A DNA stretch of 64,000 nucleotides from the NCBI RefSeq assembly GCF_004342265.1, contig NZ_SMCS01000005.1, forward strand, positions 124,001 through 188,000, in the 5' to 3' direction. Numbering within the stretch: the first letter of the stretch is position 1; each line of letters begins with the position of its first letter. This DNA is from Luteibacter rhizovicinus (GTDB lineage: Bacteria; Pseudomonadota; Gammaproteobacteria; Xanthomonadales; Rhodanobacteraceae). Position numbers and translations under genes: made by a program. Positions 31,641 to 40,573 of the stretch are shown piece after piece. The notes under the pieces are model-generated. The model was not told the origin of the DNA. It searched no databases and was given only the letters and a program-made list of their open reading frames with translations.

Positions 31641-33089
31641 TCAGAGTTTGCTGTTGCTCCGGCGCAGGCGGCTGTGCTTCCAGCCGTAGCCCATGTACAG
31701 GGCTATGCCGAGGACGGTCCAGACCGCCATCAGCGTCCAGTTGTACCAGCTCATCGTAAAGAGCAGCGCGATGCAGCTGAGAATGCCCGCAATGCACACC
31801 GCGGGAGCCCAGGGAACGCGGAATGTGCGTGGAAGATCGGGTGCCGTCTTGCGCAGGATCAGCACGCCGGCGCACACCGCGCAGAACGCGATGAGCGTGC
31901 CCATCGACGTCAGGTCGCCAAGCACGTTGAGCGGGAACACCGCCGCGAGCAATGCGATGCCGAGACCGGTGATGACGGTATTGATGTGTGGCGTGCGGTA
32001 CTTCGGATGAATGGTGGTGAAGACCTTCGGCAGCAGACCGTCGCGTCCCATGATCATGAAGATGCGCGGCTGCGCGATGATCATGACCAGGACGACGGAC
32101 GACAGGCCGATCAACGCACCGACTTCAACCACACCGCGAAGCCAGCCGAGTTCCGCATGGCTGCGGATGGCGGTGACGACGGGCTCGGCGGTGCCGAGTT
32201 CGCCGTACGGCGTGAGGCCGGTAAGCACCGCCGCCATGGCGATGTAGAGCACCGTGCAGATACCGAGCGAGGCGAGCGTGCCGATGGGCATGTCGCGCTG
32301 CGGGTTTTTCGATTCCTGCGCCGCAGTGGATGTCGCTTCGAAACCGATATAAGCGAAGAACACCATGGCCGCGCCGCGCAGCACGCCGTGCCAGCCGTAC
32401 TTGTCGCCGCCCTGGCTCTCGGGAATGAACGGGTGCCAGTTGCTGGTATCGATGTGACGCGCGCCGACGATGATGACGATGACGATGAGCGCGACCTTCA
32501 GCAGCACCATGGCCATATTGATGCCGGTGGACTCGCGGATACCGACGTAGCAGAGCCAGGTCAGCGCAAGAACGATGCCTACCGCCGGCAGATTGAACAA
32601 GGCGCCGGTGGCGACGAGGTGCCCGTCGACATAATCCAGTGGCGCATTGGTAAGGAATGGCGGGATATGTATGCCGATGTGGTCGAGCAGACTGACGAAG
32701 TAACCCGTCCAGCTGACCGCGACCGCCGAAGCCGATACGCCGTATTCGAGTACGAGGTTCCAGCCGATGAACCAGGCCGCGCCTTCGCCCAGCGTGGCAT
32801 AAGCGTAGGAGTAGGCACTGCCCGAAACGGGGATCATCGAGGCGAACTCGGCATAGCACAGTGCCGTGAACGTGCTGCAGATCGCCGCAAGGATGAAGGA
32901 AAGAATGATCGCGGGACCCGCGTGATCCGCGGCGGCAACGCCGGTGATGACGAAGATGCCACCGCCGATGACGGCACCGATGCCAAGCGCGGTGAGGCCC
33001 CAGGGACCTAGTGTGCGGCGAAGCGCTGGACCGTGCGCGTCGTCGGGTTCGGCCTGGGGAGCTTTCTTGGCGAGTAACTGCTGGAGCAT
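31641..33089 (-). CDS. APC-family amino acid permease
   Basis: A 482-aa transporter with 12 or more predicted membrane helices. It belongs to the APC superfamily, cationic amino acid transporter-like branch, with TM1 motif IGAVIGGGIFVITG, the YAEFASMIPVSGSAYSYAYA stretch and FFAYIGFEATSTAAQESKNPQRDMPIG. The substrate is an amino acid taken up by proton symport or exchange; specificity is unknown. ATG 33089 (MLQQLLAKK) matches the start of the paralogue. The gene lies directly downstream of that paralogue (33190), separated by a hairpin. Confidence 0.9.
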   Translation of the reverse strand: MLQQLLAKKAPQAEPDDAHGPALRRTLGPWGLTALGIGAVIGGGIFVITGVAAADHAGPAIILSFILAAICSTFTALCYAEFASMIPVSGSAYSYAYATLGEGAAWFIGWNLVLEYGVSASAVAVSWTGYFVSLLDHIGIHIPPFLTNAPLDYVDGHLVATGALFNLPAVGIVLALTWLCYVGIRESTGINMAMVLLKVALIVIVIIVGARHIDTSNWHPFIPESQGGDKYGWHGVLRGAAMVFFAYIGFEATSTAAQESKNPQRDMPIGTLASLGICTVLYIAMAAVLTGLTPYGELGTAEPVVTAIRSHAELGWLRGVVEVGALIGLSSVVLVMIIAQPRIFMIMGRDGLLPKVFTTIHPKYRTPHINTVITGLGIALLAAVFPLNVLGDLTSMGTLIAFCAVCAGVLILRKTAPDLPRTFRVPWAPAVCIAGILSCIALLFTMSWYNWTLMAVWTVLGIALYMGYGWKHSRLRRSNSKL

Positions 33090-33150
33090 GGATAGCCCGG
33101 ATAATGATGAACGTGACGAGGATAGCCGCAAAACGCGGATCCGGAATGAG

Positions 33151-33180
33151 AAGGGCCGGCACGTATGCCGGCCCTTCCTT
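33151..33180. terminator. hairpin between tandem permease genes
   Basis: AAGGGCCGGCA and TGCCGGCCCTT form an 11-bp perfect stem around CGTA. It lies 14 bases beyond the stop of the upstream permease (33190) and should reduce read-through into the second gene. The T-tract on the minus strand is weak. Confidence 0.6.
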
Positions 33181-33189
33181 GTCTGCCGC

Positions 33190-34683
33190 TTACGCGTTGT
33201 GCTTGCGTAGCTTGCTGTGGCTGTAGCCGTAACCGAAGTAGATGATCTGGCCTATGACGATCCAGCCCAGCATCAGGCGCCAGTGCTCTTCGAAGGCCTG
33301 CCAGAACAGGTAGACGCAGGCGAGGGCACCGATGACGCAGATCGGCCACACGAACGGTACGCGGAAGCTGCGCTTCAGGTCCGGACGGGTGTAACGCAGG
33401 ATCAGCACGCCGACGCACACGGTGGCGAAGGCCAGCAGCGTACCCATCGAGACCAGTTCGCCGAGCACGCTGACCGGGAACAGACCAGCCATGGTCGCGG
33501 CGGCAACGCCGACGATGATGGTGCCGAAGTAAGGCGTGCGGAACTTCTGGTGCACCTTGCCCATGGCGGGGGGCAGCAGGCCGTCTTTGGCCATCGAGAA
33601 GAAGATGCGCGGAAGACCCATCAGCATCACGAGGATGACCGAGCTGAGACCCGTGATCGCACCGAGCACCACGATAGCCTTCAGCCACGACAGCTGCGGA
33701 TACAGACCCAGTGCCGTAGCAACCGGCTCGGGTGTATTGAGCATGCGGAACGGAGCGATGCCCGTGAGCACCAGGGCGACGGCGATGTACAGCACGGTGC
33801 AGACCGCCAGCGAACCCAGAATGCCGATCGGCATGTCGCGCTGTGGATTCTTCGCTTCGCCCGCCGCGGTCGAGACCGCGTCGAAACCGACGTAGGAGAA
33901 GAACACGATGGTCGCCGCACGGAAGATGCCGCTCCAGCCGAACGTACCCTCACCCTCGTTGGGCGGGATGAACGGATGCCAGTTGCTGGGATTGATCACC
34001 TGGATCGCGAAGGCGAGGAACAGCAGGATCACGGTGACCTTGATCGCGACGATGATCGAGTTCACGAAGGCCGACTGCGTGATGCCGACGTAGCACAGAC
34101 CGCTGAGTGCAGCGATGATCACGACGGCCGGCAGGTTGATGATCGTACCGGTGGCCTGGATGTGGCCTTCGACGAACTTGAACGGCGCGGAGGCCAGTTC
34201 CATGGGCAGGGCGATGTCGGTTCCCACCATGTGCCCGATCATGCCGAGCATCTCGTTGAAGTACCCCGACCAGCCTGCGGCGACGGTCGCCGCCGCGAAC
34301 AGGTATTCGAGCACGAGATTCCAGCCGACGAACCAGGCGACGAACTCGCCGAGCGTGGCGTACGAGTAGGAATACGCACTGCCCGATACCGGGAGCATCG
34401 CCGCGAACTCGGCATAGCAGAGTCCGGCGAGTGCGCAGGCAAAGCCCGCGATGATGAAGCTGATGACCAGGGCGGGACCGGCGTGCAGGGCGGCAGCCTG
34501 ACCGGTGATGACGAAGATACCCGCACCGATGACGGCACCGATACCGAGCAAGACGAGGTGACGTGCGGTAAGGACGCGTTTAAGTTCGCCGTTGCCGCTG
34601 TGTGCGCCCGTCTCGATGTGTTCGCCCGCATCGACGTGCGGCGCGGCCTCGATAGGATGCGTCGCGAATAAGTTTTTCAGCAT
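33190..34683 (-). CDS. APC-family amino acid permease, paralogue
   Basis: A 497-aa paralogue of the following gene with the same helix layout: IGAVIGAGIFVITG, YAEFAAMLPVSGSAYSYSYATLGE, FFSYVGFDAVSTAAGEAKNPQRDMPIG, and a C-terminal YFGYGYSHSKLRKHNA that corresponds to YMGYGWKHSRLRRSN in the neighbour. The N-terminus carries a longer, His/Glu-rich cytosolic segment. GGGGAG before the ATG is a strong ribosome site. The pair probably arose by tandem duplication and may divide substrates or regulation. Confidence 0.9.
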   Translation of the reverse strand: MLKNLFATHPIEAAPHVDAGEHIETGAHSGNGELKRVLTARHLVLLGIGAVIGAGIFVITGQAAALHAGPALVISFIIAGFACALAGLCYAEFAAMLPVSGSAYSYSYATLGEFVAWFVGWNLVLEYLFAAATVAAGWSGYFNEMLGMIGHMVGTDIALPMELASAPFKFVEGHIQATGTIINLPAVVIIAALSGLCYVGITQSAFVNSIIVAIKVTVILLFLAFAIQVINPSNWHPFIPPNEGEGTFGWSGIFRAATIVFFSYVGFDAVSTAAGEAKNPQRDMPIGILGSLAVCTVLYIAVALVLTGIAPFRMLNTPEPVATALGLYPQLSWLKAIVVLGAITGLSSVILVMLMGLPRIFFSMAKDGLLPPAMGKVHQKFRTPYFGTIIVGVAAATMAGLFPVSVLGELVSMGTLLAFATVCVGVLILRYTRPDLKRSFRVPFVWPICVIGALACVYLFWQAFEEHWRLMLGWIVIGQIIYFGYGYSHSKLRKHNA

Positions 34684-34900
34684 GTTACTCCCCTACAGCC
34701 GTGTTGTTGCCTTTTCTTATTAAGACCGTAACGCACGCCACGGCCGGCTCGCCCAAGCCCGGAGGCGTTGACGGGGCACCATAGCCTAGCGAGGCGCGAC
34801 GGTACAAGCTGCAATGCGGGCAGACACAAGGCCTGCGGGCTTGCAATCGGAGACGCCGACCATGACTTGCGGCGGTTGCGAAAAGTGCTGGATACCATCA

Positions 34901-35863
34901 TCAGAAGACCATGTTCACGGCAGCCTGCGGGCTGACGTAGCTGGCGGTGTTGCGTCCGGCGATGTTGAATTGCACGCCGGCGATGATCCCGATCGTCGGG
35001 CTGATGTGGTATTCGACGGCTGGCGCGAGGCTCCAGTCCGACTGGGTCGGGGAGTGGAAGCTTTCCGCGGCCAGTCCGGGCATGCGCCGTCCGGTGACGC
35101 TGGTTACGCCGGCATGGCTCCAGGCCGCCTCCATCACCAGTACCCAGCGCGAATCGACGCTGTACTCGACGGCCGCCGATGCGGAAAGCGAGTGACCCGG
35201 TCGGGCCGTGCCACGGAAATCCGTTTCCGTGCCGTAGACGCTGGTTCCGTTGACGTCGACCTTCGGCGGTACCGGACTCCAGCTCACATTGGCGCGCCAG
35301 CGCAGCGGACGCCCGTTGGGCATCCAGACCACCTGCTGGCCCAGGAACGAAAGCGTGCTGCGCTGCGCGCCGCTGCCCGTGCCGTTGAGCGGGTTGGTAT
35401 CCAGCCGGTGGTAGTCCCCGGTCGGAAAGCGATGGGCGACCGCGACGGCGAATGCCGGGCGCGTGCCGTCGGCGTTCGGCGCCTGCAACAGATAGCTGAA
35501 GCGCAGCGAGGTATCGCCCATGCGTGTTCCGCTGCTGTGGCGACCCTCGGTGTATGCATGCACCGCGTTCAGCGTGACCTGCGCGGTCAGGCGCTCGCTG
35601 ACGCCATAACTGATGGGCAGTGCGACCTGCCATTGGCGCGTTGACGAATCCGTGCGGTGCCGGTCGCCGTGCGAGTCATATAGACCGGTGGTTTTCGTAT
35701 GGATCAGGTAGGGCTCGACGTTGAACACACCCACGGGCAGGGCATTGGGATTCGGCGTAATGAGTGGGCCGGTGAAATTGACGCCATCCAGCGAATGTTC
35801 CGCGGTGGCGCTCATGGGCAAGGCAATCAGGAGGAGGGCGGGCAGGTACTTCTTTGGATACAT
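34901..35863 (-). CDS. outer-membrane beta-barrel protein (phenol MetA-like)
   Basis: A 320-aa protein with a signal peptide (cleavage after SATA-E) and amphipathic beta strands throughout, ending in the C-terminal phenylalanine signature (AAVNMVF) recognised by the BAM complex. The layout (FNVEPYL, LPISYGVSERLTAQVTLN, MGDTSLRFSYLL, VAVAHRFPTGDY) resembles the phenol-degradation MetA/transporter family (PF13557), whose members are outer-membrane channels of unclear substrate. AGGGAAACG precedes ATG 35863. It is divergent from the NUDIX gene. Confidence 0.75.
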   Translation of the reverse strand: MYPKKYLPALLLIALPMSATAEHSLDGVNFTGPLITPNPNALPVGVFNVEPYLIHTKTTGLYDSHGDRHRTDSSTRQWQVALPISYGVSERLTAQVTLNAVHAYTEGRHSSGTRMGDTSLRFSYLLQAPNADGTRPAFAVAVAHRFPTGDYHRLDTNPLNGTGSGAQRSTLSFLGQQVVWMPNGRPLRWRANVSWSPVPPKVDVNGTSVYGTETDFRGTARPGHSLSASAAVEYSVDSRWVLVMEAAWSHAGVTSVTGRRMPGLAAESFHSPTQSDWSLAPAVEYHISPTIGIIAGVQFNIAGRNTASYVSPQAAVNMVF

Positions 35864-35955
35864 CGACGTTTCCCTACGTATGCAGCGCATGCTGCGAAAA
35901 GGGTGCGCATCGTGCGCATGAGTCGATGCTAGTTAGCGGAGGTCGTGTCCCGATA

Positions 35956-35969
35956 TCAGACTAATCTGA
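35956..35969. promoter_or_regulatory. palindrome in divergent promoter region
   Basis: TCAGA-CTAA-TCTGA lies midway between the outer-membrane protein gene and the NUDIX gene in an AT-richer stretch. It is a candidate operator; no regulator is encoded beside it. Confidence 0.3.
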
Positions 35970-36020
35970 ATTTCCATGCCAAAATTGCACTGACATACAA
36001 GTAGGGCTTTGCGTCGGGCT

Positions 36021-36566
36021 ATGAAGGATTTACCCCACCTGCGTTTTTCACTGGCGAGCTATGCGGCGCGCTGGCCCGACGAGACGGATACGCTGTATTT
36101 CGCGCAGTTGCTCGACGTCGGCGTGGATGCATTCCATCGCGAACACACAGCCGCGCACTTCACGGCGTCGGCCTGGCTGGTAAGCGGCGATAGCCAGCGC
36201 GTCCTGCTGACGCATCATCGGAAGCTGAATCGCTGGCTCCAACTGGGCGGTCATGCCGATGGCGACCTGGACCTCGAGCGCGTGGCGTTACGCGAAGCGC
36301 AGGAGGAATCCGGCATCGACGCCCTGCGTTCCGAGCCGGCCATGTTCGATGTCGATCGCCATCGCATTCCGGCGCGAGGCGACGAGCCCGAGCACTGGCA
36401 TTACGACGTCCGCTATATCGTGCGCGCGGACGACGAGCAATTCGCGGTTGGCGAAGAGTCGCTGGATCTCCAGTGGTGCGACATAACGGCTATCGCCAAC
36501 GATGAGGCCAGCGATGCATCGCTTCGGCGCATGGCGCGGAAATGGCTGGAGCGGGACGGAGACTAG
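36021..36566 (+). CDS. NUDIX hydrolase
   Basis: A 181-aa pyrophosphatase with the Nudix box G-x5-E-x7-REUxEExGU complete as [24 protein letters not shown]. The preceding strand [14 protein letters not shown] and later [11 protein letters not shown] place it in the group that hydrolyses small nucleotide derivatives, near MutT/YfcD-type enzymes. The substrate is not determined. ATG 36021 (MKDLPHL) is chosen because the upstream start is a TTG four codons earlier. The gene converges with the dioxygenase gene and overlaps it by 4 bases at the stop codons. Confidence 0.88.
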   Translation: MKDLPHLRFSLASYAARWPDETDTLYFAQLLDVGVDAFHREHTAAHFTASAWLVSGDSQRVLLTHHRKLNRWLQLGGHADGDLDLERVALREAQEESGIDALRSEPAMFDVDRHRIPARGDEPEHWHYDVRYIVRADDEQFAVGEESLDLQWCDITAIANDEASDASLRRMARKWLERDGD

Positions 36567-37096
36567 GCCTCGTTCGTCGCAAAGCGGGACGGAGCTGGGT
36601 GGATCGTTCCACAGTGGCTGCAGGTGCGGGCTTCGAGAGAGCGATAGAAACGATCGAACACGGGCGGAAAGTCCGATTCGATACTGTCGAGCACGAAATA
36701 TTCTTCAAATAACAGATGGTTGCAGTGTTCGCAGAACCACAGCAACCCATCCCGTTCGCCCGCCAGACGGCGGCGTTCGATGACCAGCCCGATCGAGTCG
36801 GGCATGCGCTGGGGTGAGTGCGGTACGCGTGGCGGCAGATAGAAAAGCTCGCCCGCACGGATGGGGATATCTTTCGGTTGTCCCTCGTCCTGTACCTTCA
36901 GCACCATTTCGCCTTCGAGCTGGTAGAAAAACTCCGGCCCCTCGTCGTAGTGATAGTCGGTGCGCGCATTGGGGCCGCCCACGATCATGATGATGAAGTC
37001 GCCGTCGACGATGCACTTGTTGCCCACGGGAGGCTTCAGCAAGGCGCGGTTTTCGTCGATCCAGCGCGTGAGGTCGATGGGAGGCAGCAGGCTCAT
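36563..37096 (-). CDS. nbaC: 3-hydroxyanthranilate 3,4-dioxygenase
   Basis: A 177-aa cupin that opens the ring of 3-hydroxyanthranilate in the kynurenine pathway, giving a quinolinate precursor. Iron ligands are His and Glu in [18 protein letters not shown] and His in [11 protein letters not shown]. The C-terminal CEHCN and CSHCG form the second, rubredoxin-like metal site found in bacterial enzymes. The start at 37096 (MSLLPPID) fits family length. Other kynurenine genes are not in the window. The neighbouring divergent oxidase acts on amines and no pathway link is evident. Confidence 0.93.
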   Translation of the reverse strand: MSLLPPIDLTRWIDENRALLKPPVGNKCIVDGDFIIMIVGGPNARTDYHYDEGPEFFYQLEGEMVLKVQDEGQPKDIPIRAGELFYLPPRVPHSPQRMPDSIGLVIERRRLAGERDGLLWFCEHCNHLLFEEYFVLDSIESDFPPVFDRFYRSLEARTCSHCGTIHPAPSRFATNEA

Positions 37097-37148
37097 GGTC
37101 GGAGCGCCAGGAAGTACATGCGCGAAAGATACCGCCTTTTGTTTTTTT

Positions 37149-37179
37149 GTGTAGGAGCAAGGCCACTTGCCCCTTGCCA
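37149..37179. repeat. GTAGGAGC REP-like element
   Basis: GTGTAGGAGCAAGGCCACTTGCC carries a GCAAG-GCCA-CTTGC hairpin. A run of seven T precedes it. It lies between the divergent dioxygenase and oxidase genes and is the GTAGGAG type seen elsewhere in the window. Confidence 0.6.
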
Positions 37180-37236
37180 GGCGCTCACGTACAACAATCC
37201 GTCTTGCCTGCGGTCTCGAGAGCGGGGGCTCTGCCG

Positions 37237-38514
37237 TTGATTCATTCCTACTACCAAGCCAAAGACGGCGAGGGCGTGCGATACGCACCGCTCGACGGTC
37301 GCGTGGACGCATCGACCGTGGTCGTCGGCGGCGGTTTCGCCGGACTCAATACCGCGCTTGGGCTGGCGGCCCGTGGCGTGCGCGATATCGTCCTTCTGGA
37401 AGGCGAGCGCATCGGATTCGGCGCGTCGGGGCGTAACGGCGGGTTTGTGTTCGCCGGTTATTCGCTGGGCGAGCGCGCGCTTCTGGAGAAGGTCGGGGCC
37501 GAGAAGGCCCGCGCGCTTTACGGGCGCACCGTGGCGGCCGTGGATCTGATCCGCGAGCGGATCGACAAGCTCGGCATCGAATGCGACGCCGTCGACGCGG
37601 GCGTTATATGGGCCAACTGGTTTCGCGATCCCGGCGTGCTGCGGCAACGGCAGCAATTGCTTGCGGAACAGTTCGGTACGGACTGGCAGTGGCTTCCCGC
37701 CGACGCGATGCGCGAGTTCGTTCGCAGTCCGCGTTACCACGACGGTCTTTTCGAGCGCAACGCGCTGCATATCGATCCGCTTGCCTATGCGCGTGGCCTC
37801 GCGCGTGTCGCTGCGGCTACCGGCGTGTCGATTCACGAAGGCAGTCCCGCGAGCTGGCTGGAGCGACGTGGCGAAGGATGGACCGTGCATACCGCACGCG
37901 GCGCCGTAACCGCCAGGCACGTGGTCCTTGCGTGCGGCGGATACCTCGCGGGCCTCGATCGCAAGGTCGATCGTTCGGTGCTGCCGATCGCCACCTATGT
38001 GATGGTGACCGAACCGCTTGGCGACCGCCTGGCGGAATGCCTGCGCACGCGCGCCGCCGTCTACGACACACGTTTCGCATTCGACTACTACCGCCCCCTG
38101 GCCGATACGCGTCTGTTATGGGGCGGCCGCATCTCTATCCGCAATCGTTCGGCGCGTGCCGTGCAACGGCTGCTTCGCCACGATATGGGCAGGGTGTTTC
38201 CGTCGCTGGCGGACGCACGCGTGGACTATGCGTGGTCGGGCCTGATGAGTTACGCCCGACATGAAATGCCCCAGGTCGGCGCGCGTGCCAAAGGACTCTG
38301 GTACGCCCAGGCGTTTGGCGGTCACGGCCTCGCGCCCACATGCGCCGCCGGCGAAGCGCTGGCCGATGCCATTGCCGTGGACGAGGATGGCTGCGAAGCC
38401 TTCGCGGACTTCGGGCTGGTGTCGACTTACCGTCCGTTCGGTTATCTTGCGGCGCAAGCCAGCTACTGGAATGCGGAGATGGCCGACTGGTTCAAACGGC
38501 GAGTGGAAGGTTGA
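37237..38514 (+). CDS. FAD-dependent amine oxidoreductase (DAO family, PuuB-like)
   Basis: A 425-aa flavoprotein with an N-terminal dinucleotide fold [20 protein letters not shown] and the DAO-family features [10 protein letters not shown] and the C-terminal [17 protein letters not shown]. It resembles gamma-glutamylputrescine oxidase, which oxidises an amine and releases hydrogen peroxide. The true substrate is uncertain. No ATG lies near the conserved start; the TTG at 37237 (LIHSYYQ) after GGGGG is the best choice. The csaA start codon follows 2 bases after its stop. Confidence 0.82.
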   Translation: MIHSYYQAKDGEGVRYAPLDGRVDASTVVVGGGFAGLNTALGLAARGVRDIVLLEGERIGFGASGRNGGFVFAGYSLGERALLEKVGAEKARALYGRTVAAVDLIRERIDKLGIECDAVDAGVIWANWFRDPGVLRQRQQLLAEQFGTDWQWLPADAMREFVRSPRYHDGLFERNALHIDPLAYARGLARVAAATGVSIHEGSPASWLERRGEGWTVHTARGAVTARHVVLACGGYLAGLDRKVDRSVLPIATYVMVTEPLGDRLAECLRTRAAVYDTRFAFDYYRPLADTRLLWGGRISIRNRSARAVQRLLRHDMGRVFPSLADARVDYAWSGLMSYARHEMPQVGARAKGLWYAQAFGGHGLAPTCAAGEALADAIAVDEDGCEAFADFGLVSTYRPFGYLAAQASYWNAEMADWFKRRVEG

Positions 38515-38516
38515 GC

Positions 38517-38852
38517 ATGACGCAGGAAATCAGCTGGGCCGATTTCGAAAAAGTCCTGATGGTGGCGGGTACGGTGTTGCGCGTTGAAGTGTTCGCGGAG
38601 GCACGCAAACCGGCATACAAGATATGGGTGGACTTCGGACCGTACGGTGAGCGCAAGAGCAGCGCGCAGGTCGTCGGTGTTTATAGCCCGGACGAACTCG
38701 TGGGGCGGCAGATCGTTGGCGTGATCAACTTTCCCGAGAAGCAGATCGGCCCGTTCCGCTCGCAATTCCTGCTGACTGGGTTCCATACCGACGAAGGTGT
38801 CGTTGTCACTACGACGGAGCGGCACGTACCGAACGGCACGCGATTGGCCTAG
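38517..38852 (+). CDS. csaA: CsaA-type tRNA-binding chaperone domain protein
   Basis: A 111-aa protein that is a single tRNA-binding (EMAP-II/OB fold) domain, as in CsaA of Bacillus. Motifs include [47 protein letters not shown] and a conserved C-terminal [11 protein letters not shown]. CsaA proteins form dimers and are reported to bind tRNA or act as chaperones. It is encoded 2 bases after the amine oxidase gene, which suggests co-transcription by convenience. Its stop is 23 bases before repeat copy 2. Confidence 0.92.
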   Translation: MTQEISWADFEKVLMVAGTVLRVEVFAEARKPAYKIWVDFGPYGERKSSAQVVGVYSPDELVGRQIVGVINFPEKQIGPFRSQFLLTGFHTDEGVVVTTTERHVPNGTRLA

Positions 38853-38875
38853 AAAAGGGTTCTTCACGCCTTTTC

Positions 38876-39232
38876 GGGGAGGGCTCGGCTTCGCCATCGC
38901 TTTCGCGCTGTGACGTTTCGGGGAGAGCCGTCGGCCACCACCCTCGACGCTCCGGCTTCACCGTCGCTCGGGGAAGGAGAGCCGCTGCGCGGCTTGTGTC
39001 TGATGGCTGCGCCCCGTCGCGCCCGCGCTGCGGGCGGGGGTTTTTGATTCGGCATCCCTGCCTCAGCAAAAACGGCGGACCATCCAGGTCCGCCCCCTGC
39101 GGGCCTTGTCCGCCCTTCGCGCTCGGTTGCGCAAGTCGCGTCGAGGGTGGTGGCCGACGGCTCTTCCGGATGCGGCGGTCACGTGGAGGAAAGCATCGCG
39201 TCGACGCATGGTCATAGACGACCGCATGCCGG
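38876..39232 (+). repeat. 357-bp dispersed repeat, copy 2
   Basis: This is the second copy of the block at 19804-20160, same strand and equal length. The 26-bp inverted repeats (38925-38950 and 39138-39163) are perfect and identical to those of copy 1. One of the internal differences falls in a hairpin loop (ATCCA for GTCCA between GGCGGACC and GGTCCGCC), keeping the stem. The first and last parts of the block differ most. No credible gene lies between csaA and the fadA terminator. Confidence 0.85.
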
Positions 39233-39271
39233 TCCACGCCGCGAAATCGTCCCCGTAGCGAGTGGAGAACC

Positions 39272-39305
39272 AAAAAAAGAACCCGCGGATGACCGCGGGT
39301 TCTTT
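39272..39305 (-). terminator. rho-independent terminator of fadN-fadA
   Basis: AAAGAACCCGCGG (39276-39288) pairs with CCGCGGGTTCTTT (39293-39305) around ATGA. On the minus strand the stem is followed by a run of T (complement of the A-tract at 39272-39278). Confidence 0.9.
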
Positions 39306-39311
39306 GTCTTC

Positions 39312-40520
39312 TTACAGCGCCTCGAACACACCCGCGGCGCCCATGCCGGTGCCGATACACATCGTCACCATGCCGTACTTCTGCTTGCGTCGACGCATGC
39401 CGTGGATCAGCGTTGCGGCGCGGATCGCACCCGTGGCGCCCAGCGGATGGCCTAGCGCGATGGCGCCACCCAGCGGGTTGACCTTCGACGGATCGAGGCC
39501 GAGGTCGCGGATGACCGCCAGCGCCTGCGCAGCGAATGCTTCGTTCAGTTCGATCCAGTCGAGCTGATCCTGCGTGATACCCGTCTGCTTCAGTGCCTTG
39601 GGAATTGCTTCCTTGGGACCGATGCCCATGATCTCGGGCGGAACGCCCGCGACCGAGAAGCCGACGAAACGGGCCAGCGGTGTCAGGCCGTAGTCCTTGA
39701 TGGCTTTCTCGCTTGCCAGCAACAGCGCGCCGGCACCGTCGGACATCTGCGAGGAGTTACCCGCCGTGACCGAACCGCCAAACTGGCCGTTACGGAATAC
39801 CGGACGCAGCTTCGAGAGAACCTCGATGCTGGTGTCCTTGCGCGGACCTTCATCGGTATCGATGATGCGGCGGTCTTCGTGCACGCTATGGTTGCGGATG
39901 TCCGGATAGCGGTCGTCCAACTGGAACGGTGTGATCTCGTCCCTGAATTCGCCGTTGGCGATGGCGGCCAGCGCACGCTGATGACTTTGCAGGGCGAACT
40001 GATCCTGGTCTTCGCGGCTGACTTTCCAGCGCTCCGCGACTTTCTCGGCCGTGATGCCCATGCCAAAGGCGATGGCGCGGTTTTCATCGTTCTCGAAGAG
40101 CGCCGGATTCATGGCGATCTTGTGGCCCATCATCGGCACCATGCTCATGCTTTCGGTACCGCCGGCCAGCATCAGGTCGGCTTCGCCGAGACGGATGCGA
40201 TCCGCGGCCATGCCGATGGCCTGCACACCGGACGAGCAGAAGCGATTGATCGTGACGCCCGGCACGCTCTGCGGCAGGCCGGCCAGCAGTACGCCGATGC
40301 GCGCCACGTTCATGCCTTGCTCGGCTTCGGGCATCGCGCAGCCGATCACGGCATCGGCGATGATCGACGGGTCGATGCCCGGCGCCTGTTCGATCACGGC
40401 GCGAATGACGTGGGCGAGCATGTCGTCGGGACGGGTATTGCGGAATACGCCACGGGGCGCCTTGCCTACCGGGGTGCGGGTGGCGGCGACGATATAGGCG
40501 TCTTGAACTTGCTTGCTCAT
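39312..40520 (-). CDS. fadA: acetyl-CoA C-acyltransferase (3-ketoacyl-CoA thiolase)
   Basis: A 402-aa thiolase that splits 3-ketoacyl-CoA in the last step of fatty-acid beta-oxidation. The acyl-accepting cysteine is in [12 protein letters not shown], the catalytic histidine in [15 protein letters not shown], and the second cysteine in [11 protein letters not shown]. The length and the NEAFAAQAL motif are normal. AGGACATAACC precedes the ATG. It is encoded 53 bases downstream of the FadN-type gene in the same operon, as in Bacillus fadNA. Confidence 0.93.
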   Translation of the reverse strand: MSKQVQDAYIVAATRTPVGKAPRGVFRNTRPDDMLAHVIRAVIEQAPGIDPSIIADAVIGCAMPEAEQGMNVARIGVLLAGLPQSVPGVTINRFCSSGVQAIGMAADRIRLGEADLMLAGGTESMSMVPMMGHKIAMNPALFENDENRAIAFGMGITAEKVAERWKVSREDQDQFALQSHQRALAAIANGEFRDEITPFQLDDRYPDIRNHSVHEDRRIIDTDEGPRKDTSIEVLSKLRPVFRNGQFGGSVTAGNSSQMSDGAGALLLASEKAIKDYGLTPLARFVGFSVAGVPPEIMGIGPKEAIPKALKQTGITQDQLDWIELNEAFAAQALAVIRDLGLDPSKVNPLGGAIALGHPLGATGAIRAATLIHGMRRRKQKYGMVTMCIGTGMGAAGVFEAL

Positions 40521-40573
40521 GGTTATGTCCTGTCAGAAGGGAGGTCGATGGGAATGTCCGCGCGCGTGGCGCG

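Noticed and set aside
33217-34671. 484-aa Asp/Arg/His-rich frame antisense to the permease
   Set aside because: The highly charged sequence is the reverse complement of hydrophobic transmembrane codons, not a real protein.
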